Assembly (NCBI GenBank): GCA_024640885.1
Contig: JAHEEC010000017.1
Location: 1-56,807 of the forward strand
From: Bacteroidota bacterium
GTDB taxonomy: Bacteria; Bacteroidota; Bacteroidia; Bacteroidales; GCA-2748055
Length of the DNA stretch: 56,807 bases
Reading direction: 5' to 3'
The notes under the pieces are model-generated. The model did not search any database. It saw nothing but the letters and a program-made list of their open reading frames with translations, and was not told the DNA's origin. Positions 25,547 to 34,014 of this stretch are shown piece by piece. Position numbers and translations under genes: made by a program. Position 1 is the stretch's first letter. The number at the start of each line of letters is the position of its first letter.

Positions 25547-26482
25547 TTAGAATATCATGTAAATATACAACAGATAGATTAGAATCATGAGTATTCCCTC
25601 CCACCTGGTGATCCGGGAGCGTGCCGCCGGTAACATAAGCAGCAACAACAGAATTGAGGTGGCAAGCATCCATGGAACATCGAATCTGGCAATTTCGGGA
25701 TCCACCCTGACCGGTCCGATGATGCTTGTGATCCCCAAAACCGAAAGGATATTCATGATGTTGGAACCAATGATGTTTCCCACTGAAATATCTGTCTCTT
25801 TTTTCAGGGCAGCGATCACGCTGGTGGCCAGCTCAGGAATGCTGGTGCCCACAGCCACCATGGTAATGGAGATCACCCTTTTGGAAATGCCCAGCTCCCC
25901 GGCAATGATGGATGTGTTCTTTACCAGGAGATCGGCTCCGAAGGCAAGTCCGGCACATGATACAAGGAAAATGGAAACCGCCACCCACCAGCGCATGGTC
26001 ACCTGGTTCCCCGGTTCCTTCTCATCCCCTTTGATCCCCCTGGACCGGATCACTAGGTACCCGATGTAGATCGCCAGTAGCAGGACCAGAACCAGTCCCT
26101 CACCCGGAGTCAGCCAGCCGTTCAATGAGAATACAAAGAGCAGCAGGGAAACCACCATCATGATGGGCCAATCCTGTTTCACGGAGGAAACGCTAACCGG
26201 AATGGGAAAAATGACGGCCGTGATGGCCAGCACCAGCAGGATATTGGATATGTTGCTGCCCACTATGTTTCCCATGGCGATCTCTGGCAATCCCGAGTAT
26301 GCAGCCTGGATACTCACAAGCAGTTCGGGCGCCGATGTCCCAAAAGCAACCACTGTCAAACCGATGATCATTGTGGGGATCCGCAGCAGGCGAGATATGG
26401 CCACACTGCTCTCCACCAGGTACTTTCCGCTGGCAAACAGCAGAAGCAGTCCGGCGAGTAAAAGAAAATAGACTTTTATCAT
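25547..26482 (-). CDS. Calcium/sodium exchanger (CaCA family, YrbG-like)
   Basis: 311 residues with about ten membrane helices in two inverted halves. Each half contains the alpha-repeat signature: GLTVVAFGTSAPELLVSIQAA near 45-65 with IVGSNISNILLVL, and ITMVAVGTSIPELATSVIAA near 208-228 with IIGSNIMNILSVLG. The conserved acidic Glu in each repeat coordinates the ion. It belongs to an inner-membrane antiporter family exchanging Ca2+ for Na+ or H+. The minus-strand cluster runs tatA, exchanger, LolD, TIGR02757 with gaps of 17, 6 and minus 8 bases, so it is a likely operon. Confidence 0.92.
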   Translation of the reverse strand: MIKVYFLLLAGLLLLFASGKYLVESSVAISRLLRIPTMIIGLTVVAFGTSAPELLVSIQAAYSGLPEIAMGNIVGSNISNILLVLAITAVIFPIPVSVSSVKQDWPIMMVVSLLLFVFSLNGWLTPGEGLVLVLLLAIYIGYLVIRSRGIKGDEKEPGNQVTMRWWVAVSIFLVSCAGLAFGADLLVKNTSIIAGELGISKRVISITMVAVGTSIPELATSVIAALKKETDISVGNIIGSNIMNILSVLGITSIIGPVRVDPEIARFDVPWMLATSILLLLLMLPAARSRITRWEGILMILIYLLYIYMIF

Positions 26483-26499
26483 GGGGGTTGCAACCGGAA

Positions 26500-26805
26500 C
26501 TAATTGACGTCCAGGTTCTTCTTCACACCCTTCATCAGATCGTCAGCGTCCTTGGTAATGTTCTTTGTAATCTCCCTGGCGTCCTTGGTAAGATTGTTTT
26601 TGATCTCCTTAAAATCCTCCATGACTTCAGGAGTGCTCTGTTCGAACTCCCGTTTGATATCGTCGGTAGCTCTTTTGAATTCCTTCATCCCCTTTCCGAA
26701 GGTCCTTGCAAGTTTGGGGATTTCCTTGGATCCAAACAACAACAGCGCGATCAAAATAGCAAATATTATCTCCTGCCCGCTGATAAATAGCAATATCCCA
26801 AACAT
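26500..26805 (-). CDS. tatA: Twin-arginine translocase TatA/E subunit
   Basis: 101 residues. A short N-terminal membrane helix (about 6-22) with FISGQEIIFAILIALLLFGSKEIPKLAR shows the TatA pattern: the hydrophobic helix, then the FGxxxxPKLAR hinge, followed by an amphipathic helix and an acidic/basic tail. It forms the translocation channel for folded proteins with twin-arginine signals. tatC is not in the window. Possible substrates encoded here are the aldo/keto reductase (49500-50417) and TldD (54013-55539). Confidence 0.9.
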   Translation of the reverse strand: MFGILLFISGQEIIFAILIALLLFGSKEIPKLARTFGKGMKEFKRATDDIKREFEQSTPEVMEDFKEIKNNLTKDAREITKNITKDADDLMKGVKKNLDVN

Positions 26806-26822
26806 CCTTGTAACAATTTACG

Positions 26823-26830
26823 CAAAGATA
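26823..26830 (-). promoter_or_regulatory. tatA promoter, -7 element
   Basis: TATCTTTG on the minus strand, an exact TAnnTTTG, 17 bases before the tatA ATG. The preceding -33 position is not TTTG. It suggests tatA and the genes after it have their own promoter. Confidence 0.5.
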
Positions 26831-26866
26831 ACAATTCCGGGATATATAGTTCAGCGATAGGGAAAG

Positions 26867-27508
26867 TCAGTTGGTCATGATCTGTACCATGTAATTTCCT
26901 TCTGCTTTTTCTGCTTTGATCATATAATTCCAGGTTCCCGTATATTTCTTCAGGTCAGCTTCCTTGATGGAGATGGACTGACTGAAATTAATATCCGCCG
27001 ACGAATTGATGGTCAGCTCCTTGAACACCTTTCCATCGGGATACTCGATCCCGATCATGATCTCACCGGATTTTACCGATCCGCTGATCATGCACCTGAA
27101 GTGCCTGACACCGGGTTCCACATCAAACTGTCCCCTGGAGGTATTGGTGGTTTCCTTGAAAGATTTTCGAAGGGTGAGCTGGGACTGGTTTTCCTGCCCT
27201 ATGAAGTAGGGGGCGTAATCCCCTGAGACTGCCACTCCCGCTGAGCGGACCGATTCCCTGGCCTGCCTTTCCAGGTCCCTGGCCTGGTCGGCGTACTGCC
27301 TTTCCATTTCCATTTGCTTCTGTTTCTGCAATTCCAGCATCTCTTTTCTGGCCTTCATCTCCTCAACCTGCTGTTGCTTGAAGAGTTCGGCCTGCTCCTG
27401 ATTTTGCTTCTCTATTGCTGCCTCCTTGTTCTGGGCTGTTGCCACAGGAAGGGCCCCCATTAAGCATATGGCCATAATTATGTAGAAGCACGAAGAATTG
27501 TATTTCAT
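26867..27508 (-). CDS. Exported coiled-coil protein of unknown function
   Basis: 213 residues from the ATG at 27508, which gives a signal peptide (MKYNSSCFYIIMAICLMGALPVATAQ). Residues about 27-85 form a charged, Gln/Glu/Lys-rich coiled coil (repeated KQ, EM and QQ pairs). Residues about 95-213 look like a beta-rich domain with RHFRCMISGSVKSGEIMIGIEYPDG and an ending TWNYMIKAEKAEGNYMVQIM. I do not recognise the family. It is divergent from the histidine kinase operon; the shared gap holds three GTTAA repeats, so it is a plausible target or sensor partner of that system. Confidence 0.7.
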   Translation of the reverse strand: MKYNSSCFYIIMAICLMGALPVATAQNKEAAIEKQNQEQAELFKQQQVEEMKARKEMLELQKQKQMEMERQYADQARDLERQARESVRSAGVAVSGDYAPYFIGQENQSQLTLRKSFKETTNTSRGQFDVEPGVRHFRCMISGSVKSGEIMIGIEYPDGKVFKELTINSSADINFSQSISIKEADLKKYTGTWNYMIKAEKAEGNYMVQIMTN

Positions 27509-27544
27509 AATCAATGATTTTAATGGAACCTCTGCTGTCTGAAT

Positions 27545-27552
27545 CAAAAATA
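27545..27552 (-). promoter_or_regulatory. Promoter -7 element of the coiled-coil protein gene
   Basis: TATTTTTG on the minus strand, an exact TAnnTTTG, 37 bases upstream of the ATG. The adjoining -33 region is next to the first GTTAA repeat. Confidence 0.5.
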
Positions 27553-27574
27553 ATACCTGCAGGCGTGCATCTTG

Positions 27575-27601
27575 GTTAACACAGTGTTAATGTAGGGTTA
27601 A
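27575..27601 (+). promoter_or_regulatory. Three GTTAA direct repeats at 11-bp period (response-regulator box)
   Basis: GTTAA at 27575-27579, 27586-27590 and 27597-27601: exact 11-base spacing, one helical turn, as in binding boxes of PhoB/OmpR-type regulators. The third copy covers the -33 position of the downstream TATCTTAG element (27619-27626) and the first abuts the -33 region of the divergent gene. A perfect 7-1-7 inverted repeat (TTAACAC a GTGTTAA, 27576-27590) is also present within the first two copies. Confidence 0.55.
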
Positions 27602-27618
27602 CGCAGTCGGAAAGGTAT

Positions 27619-27626
27619 TATCTTAG
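27619..27626 (+). promoter_or_regulatory. Promoter -7 element of the two-component operon
   Basis: TATCTTAG matches TAnnTTTG with one mismatch, 17 bases after the last GTTAA repeat and 17 bases before the kinase ATG. The -33 box is replaced by that repeat, the layout of an activator-dependent promoter. Confidence 0.4.
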
Positions 27627-27642
27627 CCAATATGTTCTCCGG

Positions 27643-28995
27643 ATGAAAAGCCGTTTTCTCATATGGTTGTCGGCCCTGGCGCTGATGGTGCTCATTGCGG
27701 TGCAGTACATTTTTATTACCGAAACATACCGGACCAAAAAGGCCCAGTTTGATCTCAAATTCGGCGGACTGGTAAAAGATGGCATGATCGAATTCAACAA
27801 CCTGGATTACAGGTATGGACTCGATTCGGTGCTTTACCTCCTGGACAACCTGGCTGTGGATTACCTGTTCTCTGATCCCGATACACTGGTTAACACCCCG
27901 GGTCAATCGTTCCACCGCATCCTGAACAATTACAACGATCCTGCAAACTTTCTAAGGGAGTACATCCGCAAAGCCGGGGAAGATCCCCTGGCCACCTACC
28001 TGTTACAAATCAATGAAATATATTTGCTGGATATGGGATATGAAATGAGGGTGTACCCCGACTCGCTCCCATTGCCGGTTGCCCCCCGGGAAGCACTCCT
28101 GGCCGGATCCTATACCTATGAACGCAATTTCTTCCGGGTTTCCTTCGATATCTTTATAAATTTCACCAACCGATCAGGGATGATCCTGCATGAAATGTGG
28201 ATGATCCTTGCCCTTTCCATCTTTACCCTGCTCCTGGTCTTTACTGTTTTCTACATCACTCTGCGGAACATGTTGCTCCAGAAGCGATTGTCGGATATGA
28301 AAACCGATTTCATCAACAACATGACCCACGAACTGAAAACACCCCTCTCCACCATTTCCGTGGCTTCCAGCTCCCTGGGGCTTCACTCCATCATTCAGCA
28401 GGAAGAGAAGGTGACCCAGTTGTCAGAATTGATCAAGCGTCAAAACAAACACCTCTCTGAACTGATCGACCGCATCCTGGATATCCATGTATGGGAAAAA
28501 GACCAGGTAAGGCTCAAACCGGCACCGGTACCCCTGGAAAAATGGATCCGGGAGCTCATCGACGCCTTTCGAATGGAGCAGCAAAAGGCATCCCCGGTCA
28601 TCGAACTCCTCACAGATCTTCATGCCGAATCCTATGACCTGGATCCGGTCCATATGTCCACCGTGATCAATAACCTGCTCTCCAATGCCGTTAAATATGG
28701 CCACAACCCATGCCTGATCACCTTAAATATCAGTGACCAGGCCGGCATCCTCTCCATCCTGGTAAAGGACAACGGTCCCGGGATGAAAAAGGATGAACTG
28801 AAACATATCTTCGAAAAATTTTTCCGGGGAGAAGCCTCCAAAGAAAGGGTCATTAAAGGGTTGGGGCTGGGCCTCTATTATGTGAAGCAAATTGTGGAGG
28901 CCCACAGGGGAACCATCAATGTGCAGAGCTCTCCCGGAAAAGGCACAACGTTTCATATTAAAATACCTGTTGAAAATGGACTTACTGCTGGTTGA
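27643..28995 (+). CDS. Membrane sensor histidine kinase
   Basis: 450 residues. First membrane helix at about 7-25, a periplasmic sensing region of about 150 residues, second helix near 183-208, then HisKA with H-box NNMTHELKTPLSTI (phospho-His229), and HATPase_c with N-box NNLLSNAVKYG, G1 DNGPGMK, F-region FEKFFRG and G2 GLGLGLYYVKQIVEAHRG. It autophosphorylates and passes phosphate to the response regulator encoded by the overlapping gene. The stimulus is unknown. The layout resembles the RprX/RprY-type Bacteroidota systems, but I cannot confirm that identity. Confidence 0.93.
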   Translation: MKSRFLIWLSALALMVLIAVQYIFITETYRTKKAQFDLKFGGLVKDGMIEFNNLDYRYGLDSVLYLLDNLAVDYLFSDPDTLVNTPGQSFHRILNNYNDPANFLREYIRKAGEDPLATYLLQINEIYLLDMGYEMRVYPDSLPLPVAPREALLAGSYTYERNFFRVSFDIFINFTNRSGMILHEMWMILALSIFTLLLVFTVFYITLRNMLLQKRLSDMKTDFINNMTHELKTPLSTISVASSSLGLHSIIQQEEKVTQLSELIKRQNKHLSELIDRILDIHVWEKDQVRLKPAPVPLEKWIRELIDAFRMEQQKASPVIELLTDLHAESYDLDPVHMSTVINNLLSNAVKYGHNPCLITLNISDQAGILSILVKDNGPGMKKDELKHIFEKFFRGEASKERVIKGLGLGLYYVKQIVEAHRGTINVQSSPGKGTTFHIKIPVENGLTAG

Positions 28996-29659
28996 AGACG
29001 ATATCGATCTCCAGAAGGTGCTGGCACAGTACCTGGAGTTGTCAGGTTTCAGGGTCTATACGGCCAACCATGGAAAACACGGCCTGGACCAGTTTCAGAA
29101 GTTTCATGTGGACCTCTGCATCCTGGATGTGATGATGCCCGTGATGGACGGATTTACCCTGGCAGGGGAGATCAGGAAAATGGACCCCGCCATGCCCATC
29201 GTGTTCCTCACCGCAAAGAACCGGAAGGAAGACAGGGTTGCGGGCCTTAAGATCGGTGCAGATGATTACATTACCAAGCCTTTTGAAGCCGAGGAACTGG
29301 TGCTTCGCCTGAAAAACATCCTGAAGCGGGCCGGAAGGTCCCATGCCACATCGGCCAATCTGGGATGCCTGAAGATCAATTTCAAGGAGCTGGTCATCGA
29401 TGATGGAAGGCACACCTATAACCTGACACCCAGGGAATCGGAATTGCTCAGTTACCTCATTGAAAATCAGAATGCCCTGGTCAAACGGGAACAGATCCTG
29501 AAAGAGCTCTGGGGGCAGAATGATTACTTCCTGGGCCGGTCCATGGATGTCTTTATCTCCAGGCTCAGGAAGTACATTCAGGCAGAAGAGCGTGTCACCC
29601 TGGAAACAAAAAGGGGTGTGGGATTTATCCTTAAGGTAAGATCCCACACCCCCGGTTAA
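28976..29659 (+). CDS. OmpR/PhoB-family response regulator
   Basis: 227 residues from the ATG at 28976, giving the canonical receiver start MDLLLVEDDIDL. The acidic pocket is Glu7/Asp8/Asp9 and the phospho-acceptor is Asp51 in LCILDVMMP; Thr and Lys of the switch are in VFLTAKN and YITKPF. The C-terminal winged helix (about 130-225) has the trans_reg_C pattern LTPRESELLSYLIENQNALVKREQIL and ETKRGVGFIL. It overlaps the kinase gene by 20 bases. The 3' end contains a strong inverted repeat. It probably binds the GTTAA repeats upstream of its own operon. Confidence 0.93.
   Translation: MDLLLVEDDIDLQKVLAQYLELSGFRVYTANHGKHGLDQFQKFHVDLCILDVMMPVMDGFTLAGEIRKMDPAMPIVFLTAKNRKEDRVAGLKIGADDYITKPFEAEELVLRLKNILKRAGRSHATSANLGCLKINFKELVIDDGRHTYNLTPRESELLSYLIENQNALVKREQILKELWGQNDYFLGRSMDVFISRLRKYIQAEERVTLETKRGVGFILKVRSHTPG
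29613..29652. terminator. Long hairpin between convergent regulator and secDF genes
   Basis: A perfect 12-bp stem, GGGGTGTGGGAT at 29613-29624 and ATCCCACACCCC at 29641-29652, with a 16-base loop containing CCTTAAGG. It lies in the last codons of the response regulator, 23 bases past the secDF stop on the other strand. No T-run follows on either strand, so factor-independent termination is uncertain; RNA-end stabilisation is an alternative. Confidence 0.45.
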
Positions 29660-29674
29660 GGTGATTTATATTCT

Positions 29675-32600
29675 CTAGGTCCTGGCGGCCCCCTTCAGAA
29701 CCCGCTCCGTTTCTTCCTTTTTGATGGTGTCATATACAATGGGCGTGGCAATGAAGAGCGATGAGTAGGTCCCCACAATGATACCCAGCAGCAACGCGAA
29801 CGTGAATCCCCTGATCACATCCCCTCCAAAGAGGAAGATGGCCAGTATGACAAAGAAAGTACTCAGCGAGGTACTGAAGGTCCGGCTTAAGGTGCTGTTC
29901 AGTGCGGTATTGAAGATCTCCCTCCGCTCACGCCTCTTCTGCAGACCCAGGTATTCCCTGATCCGGTCAAACACAACCACCGTGTCGTTGATGGAATAAC
30001 CCACCACCGTCAGGATGGCGGCAATAAATGACTGGTCAAGCTCCAGTGAGAAGGGCATGAAGCCATGAAGCAGTGAGAACAATCCGACGATGATGATCAC
30101 ATCATGCATCAGGGCCACAAGGGCTCCCAAACCGAACTGCCAGTTGCGGAACCGGCCAAGGATATAAAGGAAGATGATCAGCAGGGATGCGACCACCACG
30201 ATCACCGCACTCCTCTTGATATCATCGGCAATGGTAGGCCCTACCTTGTGTGCACTGATGATGTACTCCTGCCCGTTCATGAATTCATCCAGGGTAACCC
30301 CATCACCCAGGTAGGGTTGAAGCCCGGTAAACATATCGGCCATAATGATGGAATCCACCTCCGGGCGATCGTCATTGATCAGGTACTTGGTGGTGATCCT
30401 CACCGTATTCTTGGTTCCATAGGTAATTACAAGGGGAGTTTCTCCAAGCGACTCAGCAAGGCTGTTTTGTATATCAGGCGTCTCCACTTCCTGCTTGAAA
30501 GTGACCACATAATTCCGGCCCCCCGAAAAATCCACCCCAAGGTTCAGTCCCCGGGTGGCAAGGGATACGATACCCAGCAAGATGATCACCCCTGAGATTA
30601 CATAAAAGATTTTGCGTTTGCCCAGAAAATCAATATTTGCATTTTTAAAGGCGTTGCGGGTAAGCTTGGTGTCAAATGTGATCTTCCTTCCCTTGGCCAG
30701 CATTCTTTCATAGATCAGCCTGGTCAGGATAATTCCACTAAACAGTGATGTCAGGATCCCGATAACCAGGGTCGTGGCAAATCCCTTGATGGGGCCTGTT
30801 CCAAAGAAGAATAGGATCAAACCGGTCAGGAAGGTGGTAAGCTGTGCATCGAAGATGGCGGAATACGCGTTCCTGTAACCATCCTTGATGGCGGTCTTCA
30901 TGTTCTTTCCGGCGGCCAGTTCCTCCCTGATCCTTTCATAGATCAGCACGTTGGCATCAACCGACATACCGATGGTCAGTACAATACCTGCCATACCGGG
31001 AAGTGTGAGCACCGCCTGCAGGGATGCCAGCACCCCGATCAGGAAAAACATGTTGGCAAGCAGCGCAAGGTCGGCCACAAGTCCTGCCCTGCGGCTGTAG
31101 TAGAAGAACATATAGGCAAGCACCACCACGAATGCAATGAGGAAAGAGTTGAGCCCGTCCTGTACGGATTTGGCGCCCAGGGAAGGTCCGATCACTTCAC
31201 TGGATTCGATGCGGGCCCGGGCTGGCATTTTCCCAGATTTAAGAATGTTGGCCAGGTCATCGGCATCGGCCTGTGAGAAATCACCTGAAATGGAGGAGCT
31301 TCCTCCCTTGATCTCTTCGCTCACCCTCGGGGCAGAATAGACAAGGCCATCCAGTACAATGGCGAGGGCCTCTCCCACATTCTCCCTGGTAAGGTTGGCC
31401 CAGCGCTTGGCACCCTCAGAATTCATGTTCATGCTGACATTGAACTCACCGGTGTAAGGATCAGTTCCCACCCTGGCATCGGTCACATATTTGCCATCCA
31501 TGGCAGGCTGGTTATTGCGGGTTGATTTCAGTGCATGAAGCCTGATGAACTGCTGGTCCGTACCGTCAGGCTGGAAATGCCATGCAAATTTCAGGTCAGA
31601 GGGGAAGAGCTGCCTGATCTGCGGAATAGCCAGGTATTCATTGACCTTGGCCGTATCTTTTAACAGAACCACTCCCACAGTGGATCCGGGAATAAAATTT
31701 CGCTGATTATCAAGGTAAGGGGTAAGCACCGCGATCAGCGGGTTCTCACGGTAAAAGGCCGCCTCCTGGTCATCGAAAACCTGGGTCGAATCCAGGCCGG
31801 AAAGGAGGTCCAGCCCGGAGGTATCGAGCAACAGCTCATCCTGGGGAATATCAAGGATCGAAGGTTCCTCCTGTGTTGCCGGTAACTGAGCGGGTTCCCC
31901 TGCCGGTGCAAGCTCTGAAATGGCTGCATCCTCCCTCAGGATCTCCGCCAGCGAAGTGTTGGCCGCTTCAAGGTAGCTCCACACCTCAGCACTCTGGTAG
32001 GTGGTCCAGAATTCCAGGTTTGCAGTACCCGTGAGCAGTTTAGTTACCCGCTCCGGCTCCTTGACACCAGGTAATTCCACCAGGATCCTGCCCTGCCGTT
32101 CAAGCTTCTGGATGTTCAGCTGCACAACCCCAAAACGGTCGATCCTGTTCCTCAAAACATTGTAGGAGTTATCGATGGCATCTTCTGCCTCTGCTTTAAG
32201 ATAGACGACCACATCGCTGTTGGAGGTGTTGAAGTCAATCTGTCCCCTTGTTTCTGGAGTCATGAAAAACTGTGCCAGTTGTGCCCCCGGATTCAGCTCT
32301 TCAAATGATTCGGCAAACAGATCCACAAAATCACTCTGACTGTTGGTCTTTTTCTGCCGGGCCAGTGCCATGGTCTCTGTAAATGTGGGATCGGAAAGGA
32401 ACTGCGGAGCGGCCAGTGACCTGATAATATCCTCCACCGCGATCTCCAGGATTACGTTCATCCCACCTTTTAGATCAAGGCCAAGGTTAATTTCCCTCTC
32501 CTGGCAATCCTGGTAGGTATATTTTTTGAAAAGCACATTATACACTACCTCTCCCCTCATTGAATCAAGGTACGAACGCTCCAGGCGGGCATCGCCGTTG

Positions 32601-32716
32601 GCATAATTCCGGGCATCCTTCTCAACCTTCTGGGCGAAGACAGTGAAAAGAAGCTGGTAAATACTGACAAGCGCCAGAACAATCGTAAAGAACCTGATAG
32701 CACCTTTATTTTGCAT
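29675..32716 (-). CDS. secDF: Protein translocase subunits SecD and SecF, fused
   Basis: 1013 residues, a SecD-SecF fusion with about twelve membrane helices. SecD half: NLGLDLKGGMNVILE near the first periplasmic domain, and VDANVLIYERIREEL in helix 4. SecF half begins near residue 680 with VDFSGGRNYVVTF and has INDTVVVFDRIREYL. It uses the proton gradient to pull preproteins through SecYEG. A hydrophilic acidic insert (about 250-310, rich in Glu, Asp, Leu and Ser) lies within SecD and appears in Bacteroidota relatives. It has its own exact-spacing promoter upstream. Confidence 0.95.
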   Translation of the reverse strand: MQNKGAIRFFTIVLALVSIYQLLFTVFAQKVEKDARNYANGDARLERSYLDSMRGEVVYNVLFKKYTYQDCQEREINLGLDLKGGMNVILEIAVEDIIRSLAAPQFLSDPTFTETMALARQKKTNSQSDFVDLFAESFEELNPGAQLAQFFMTPETRGQIDFNTSNSDVVVYLKAEAEDAIDNSYNVLRNRIDRFGVVQLNIQKLERQGRILVELPGVKEPERVTKLLTGTANLEFWTTYQSAEVWSYLEAANTSLAEILREDAAISELAPAGEPAQLPATQEEPSILDIPQDELLLDTSGLDLLSGLDSTQVFDDQEAAFYRENPLIAVLTPYLDNQRNFIPGSTVGVVLLKDTAKVNEYLAIPQIRQLFPSDLKFAWHFQPDGTDQQFIRLHALKSTRNNQPAMDGKYVTDARVGTDPYTGEFNVSMNMNSEGAKRWANLTRENVGEALAIVLDGLVYSAPRVSEEIKGGSSSISGDFSQADADDLANILKSGKMPARARIESSEVIGPSLGAKSVQDGLNSFLIAFVVVLAYMFFYYSRRAGLVADLALLANMFFLIGVLASLQAVLTLPGMAGIVLTIGMSVDANVLIYERIREELAAGKNMKTAIKDGYRNAYSAIFDAQLTTFLTGLILFFFGTGPIKGFATTLVIGILTSLFSGIILTRLIYERMLAKGRKITFDTKLTRNAFKNANIDFLGKRKIFYVISGVIILLGIVSLATRGLNLGVDFSGGRNYVVTFKQEVETPDIQNSLAESLGETPLVITYGTKNTVRITTKYLINDDRPEVDSIIMADMFTGLQPYLGDGVTLDEFMNGQEYIISAHKVGPTIADDIKRSAVIVVVASLLIIFLYILGRFRNWQFGLGALVALMHDVIIIVGLFSLLHGFMPFSLELDQSFIAAILTVVGYSINDTVVVFDRIREYLGLQKRRERREIFNTALNSTLSRTFSTSLSTFFVILAIFLFGGDVIRGFTFALLLGIIVGTYSSLFIATPIVYDTIKKEETERVLKGAART

Positions 32717-32766
32717 TTTTAACTGGTTTATTAATAGTTACTTGATTGTCTTTTTTGAATAGGCCG

Positions 32767-32797
32767 CAAATATAGCACTATTTTTTTGCACTTCAGA
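32767..32797 (-). promoter_or_regulatory. secDF promoter
   Basis: On the minus strand: TCTG (32797-32794), exactly 19 bases, TATATTTG (32774-32767). The -7 element is exact and the -33 has one mismatch. The start codon is 50 bases downstream. Confidence 0.62.
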
Positions 32798-32805
32798 GCG
32801 TAAAC

Positions 32806-32845
32806 CTAAAAAATTGCGCAATTGAACCCGGGCTCAATTGCGCAA
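32806..32845 (-). terminator. Rho-independent terminator of mdh
   Basis: A perfect 12-bp stem TTGCGCAATTGA / TCAATTGCGCAA (32814-32825 with 32834-32845), 8-base loop, followed on the minus strand by six T (32813-32808). It begins 45 bases after the mdh stop. Confidence 0.88.
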
Positions 32846-32890
32846 CAACAAAGGATTATCTATTTAATAATCTGATAATTACAATTATGC

Positions 32891-33829
32891 TTAGAATAGC
32901 TTCAGGTCATCCAGCACGTTCATTACATTTTTTACACTGTCGGCAGAAGCGGTGAGCAGGTTGCGCTCCTCCTGATTCAATTTGATCTCGATGATCTCTT
33001 CCACCCCTTTCTTTCCAAGCTTCACCGGAACCCCGATAAAGAGGTCCTTTAAGCCGAATTCACCATTCACATGGGCACAGACCGGGAAAATACGCTTCTG
33101 ATCATCCACGATGGCTTCAACCATTTGGGCCACCGCTGCCCCGGGGGCATACCAGGCGGATGTCCCCATAAGGGCCACAAGCTCTCCGCCACCTTTCCTG
33201 GTCCGGTCCACAATTTTCTCTATCTCATCTGAACCCAGCAATTCTGTGACAGGGATGCCGCTTACGGTGGTATACCTTGGAAGGGGTACCATGGTGTCTC
33301 CATGGCCTCCCAGCAACATGGCCTGGATATCATCCGGGGAAGTATTCAGTGCATTGGCAAGGAACGCCTTGTACCTGCCAGTGTCGAGAATACCGGCCAT
33401 TCCAAATACCTTATGCGGATCTGTTTTGGCAGCCAGGAAGGCAGCATAGGTCATTACATCCAGTGGATTGGAAACCACGATCACGATGGCATCCGGAGAA
33501 TATTTGATGGCTTTCTCTGTCACCTCTTTCACGATCCCGGCGTTGGTCTTGATCAGGTCATCACGCGACATGCCAGGCTTGCGGGGAAGCCCGGAGGTGA
33601 TCACGATTATTCCCGAACCTTTGGTCTTCGCATAATCGTTTGTGGATCCAACCACCCTGGTATTGAAATGATTGATGGAGGAGGTTTGCCAGATATCCAG
33701 TGCTTTTCCCTCTGCAAGGCCTTCCTTGATATCCAGGAGCACGACCTCCCGGGCAAGGTCCTTGTGGGCTAGTACATTGGCACAGGTTGCGCCTACATTT
33801 CCGGCACCTATTACTGTAATCTTGTTCAT
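32891..33829 (-). CDS. mdh: Malate dehydrogenase
   Basis: NAD-dependent, 312 residues, LDH-like type. The Rossmann motif is VIGAGNVGATCANVLA (about 5-20). The active-site loop ITSGLPRKPGMSRDDL carries the Arg residues that bind the dicarboxylate, NPLDVMTY is conserved, and the catalytic His is in LGGHGDTMVPLPRYTTVSG. It catalyses malate to oxaloacetate in the citric acid cycle or its reductive branch. It is a single-gene unit with a strong terminator, transcribed toward secDF. Confidence 0.96.
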   Translation of the reverse strand: MNKITVIGAGNVGATCANVLAHKDLAREVVLLDIKEGLAEGKALDIWQTSSINHFNTRVVGSTNDYAKTKGSGIIVITSGLPRKPGMSRDDLIKTNAGIVKEVTEKAIKYSPDAIVIVVSNPLDVMTYAAFLAAKTDPHKVFGMAGILDTGRYKAFLANALNTSPDDIQAMLLGGHGDTMVPLPRYTTVSGIPVTELLGSDEIEKIVDRTRKGGGELVALMGTSAWYAPGAAVAQMVEAIVDDQKRIFPVCAHVNGEFGLKDLFIGVPVKLGKKGVEEIIEIKLNQEERNLLTASADSVKNVMNVLDDLKLF

Positions 33830-34014
33830 TGGAAAGGATTTTTAGGTTAATAAGGTTTATAAATTATTAGGCTAATGATAAATCAGAGCTAAAAGTAAAA
33901 GTAGTAAATTCTAATATGGAATGCTGATTGTTATAAAGCATATGGATCGGGATCGCTTGACTTTGGTCGGCAAAATTGGTAAATTGAACACTTAGCCAAC
34001 CCCTCTCCCGTACC

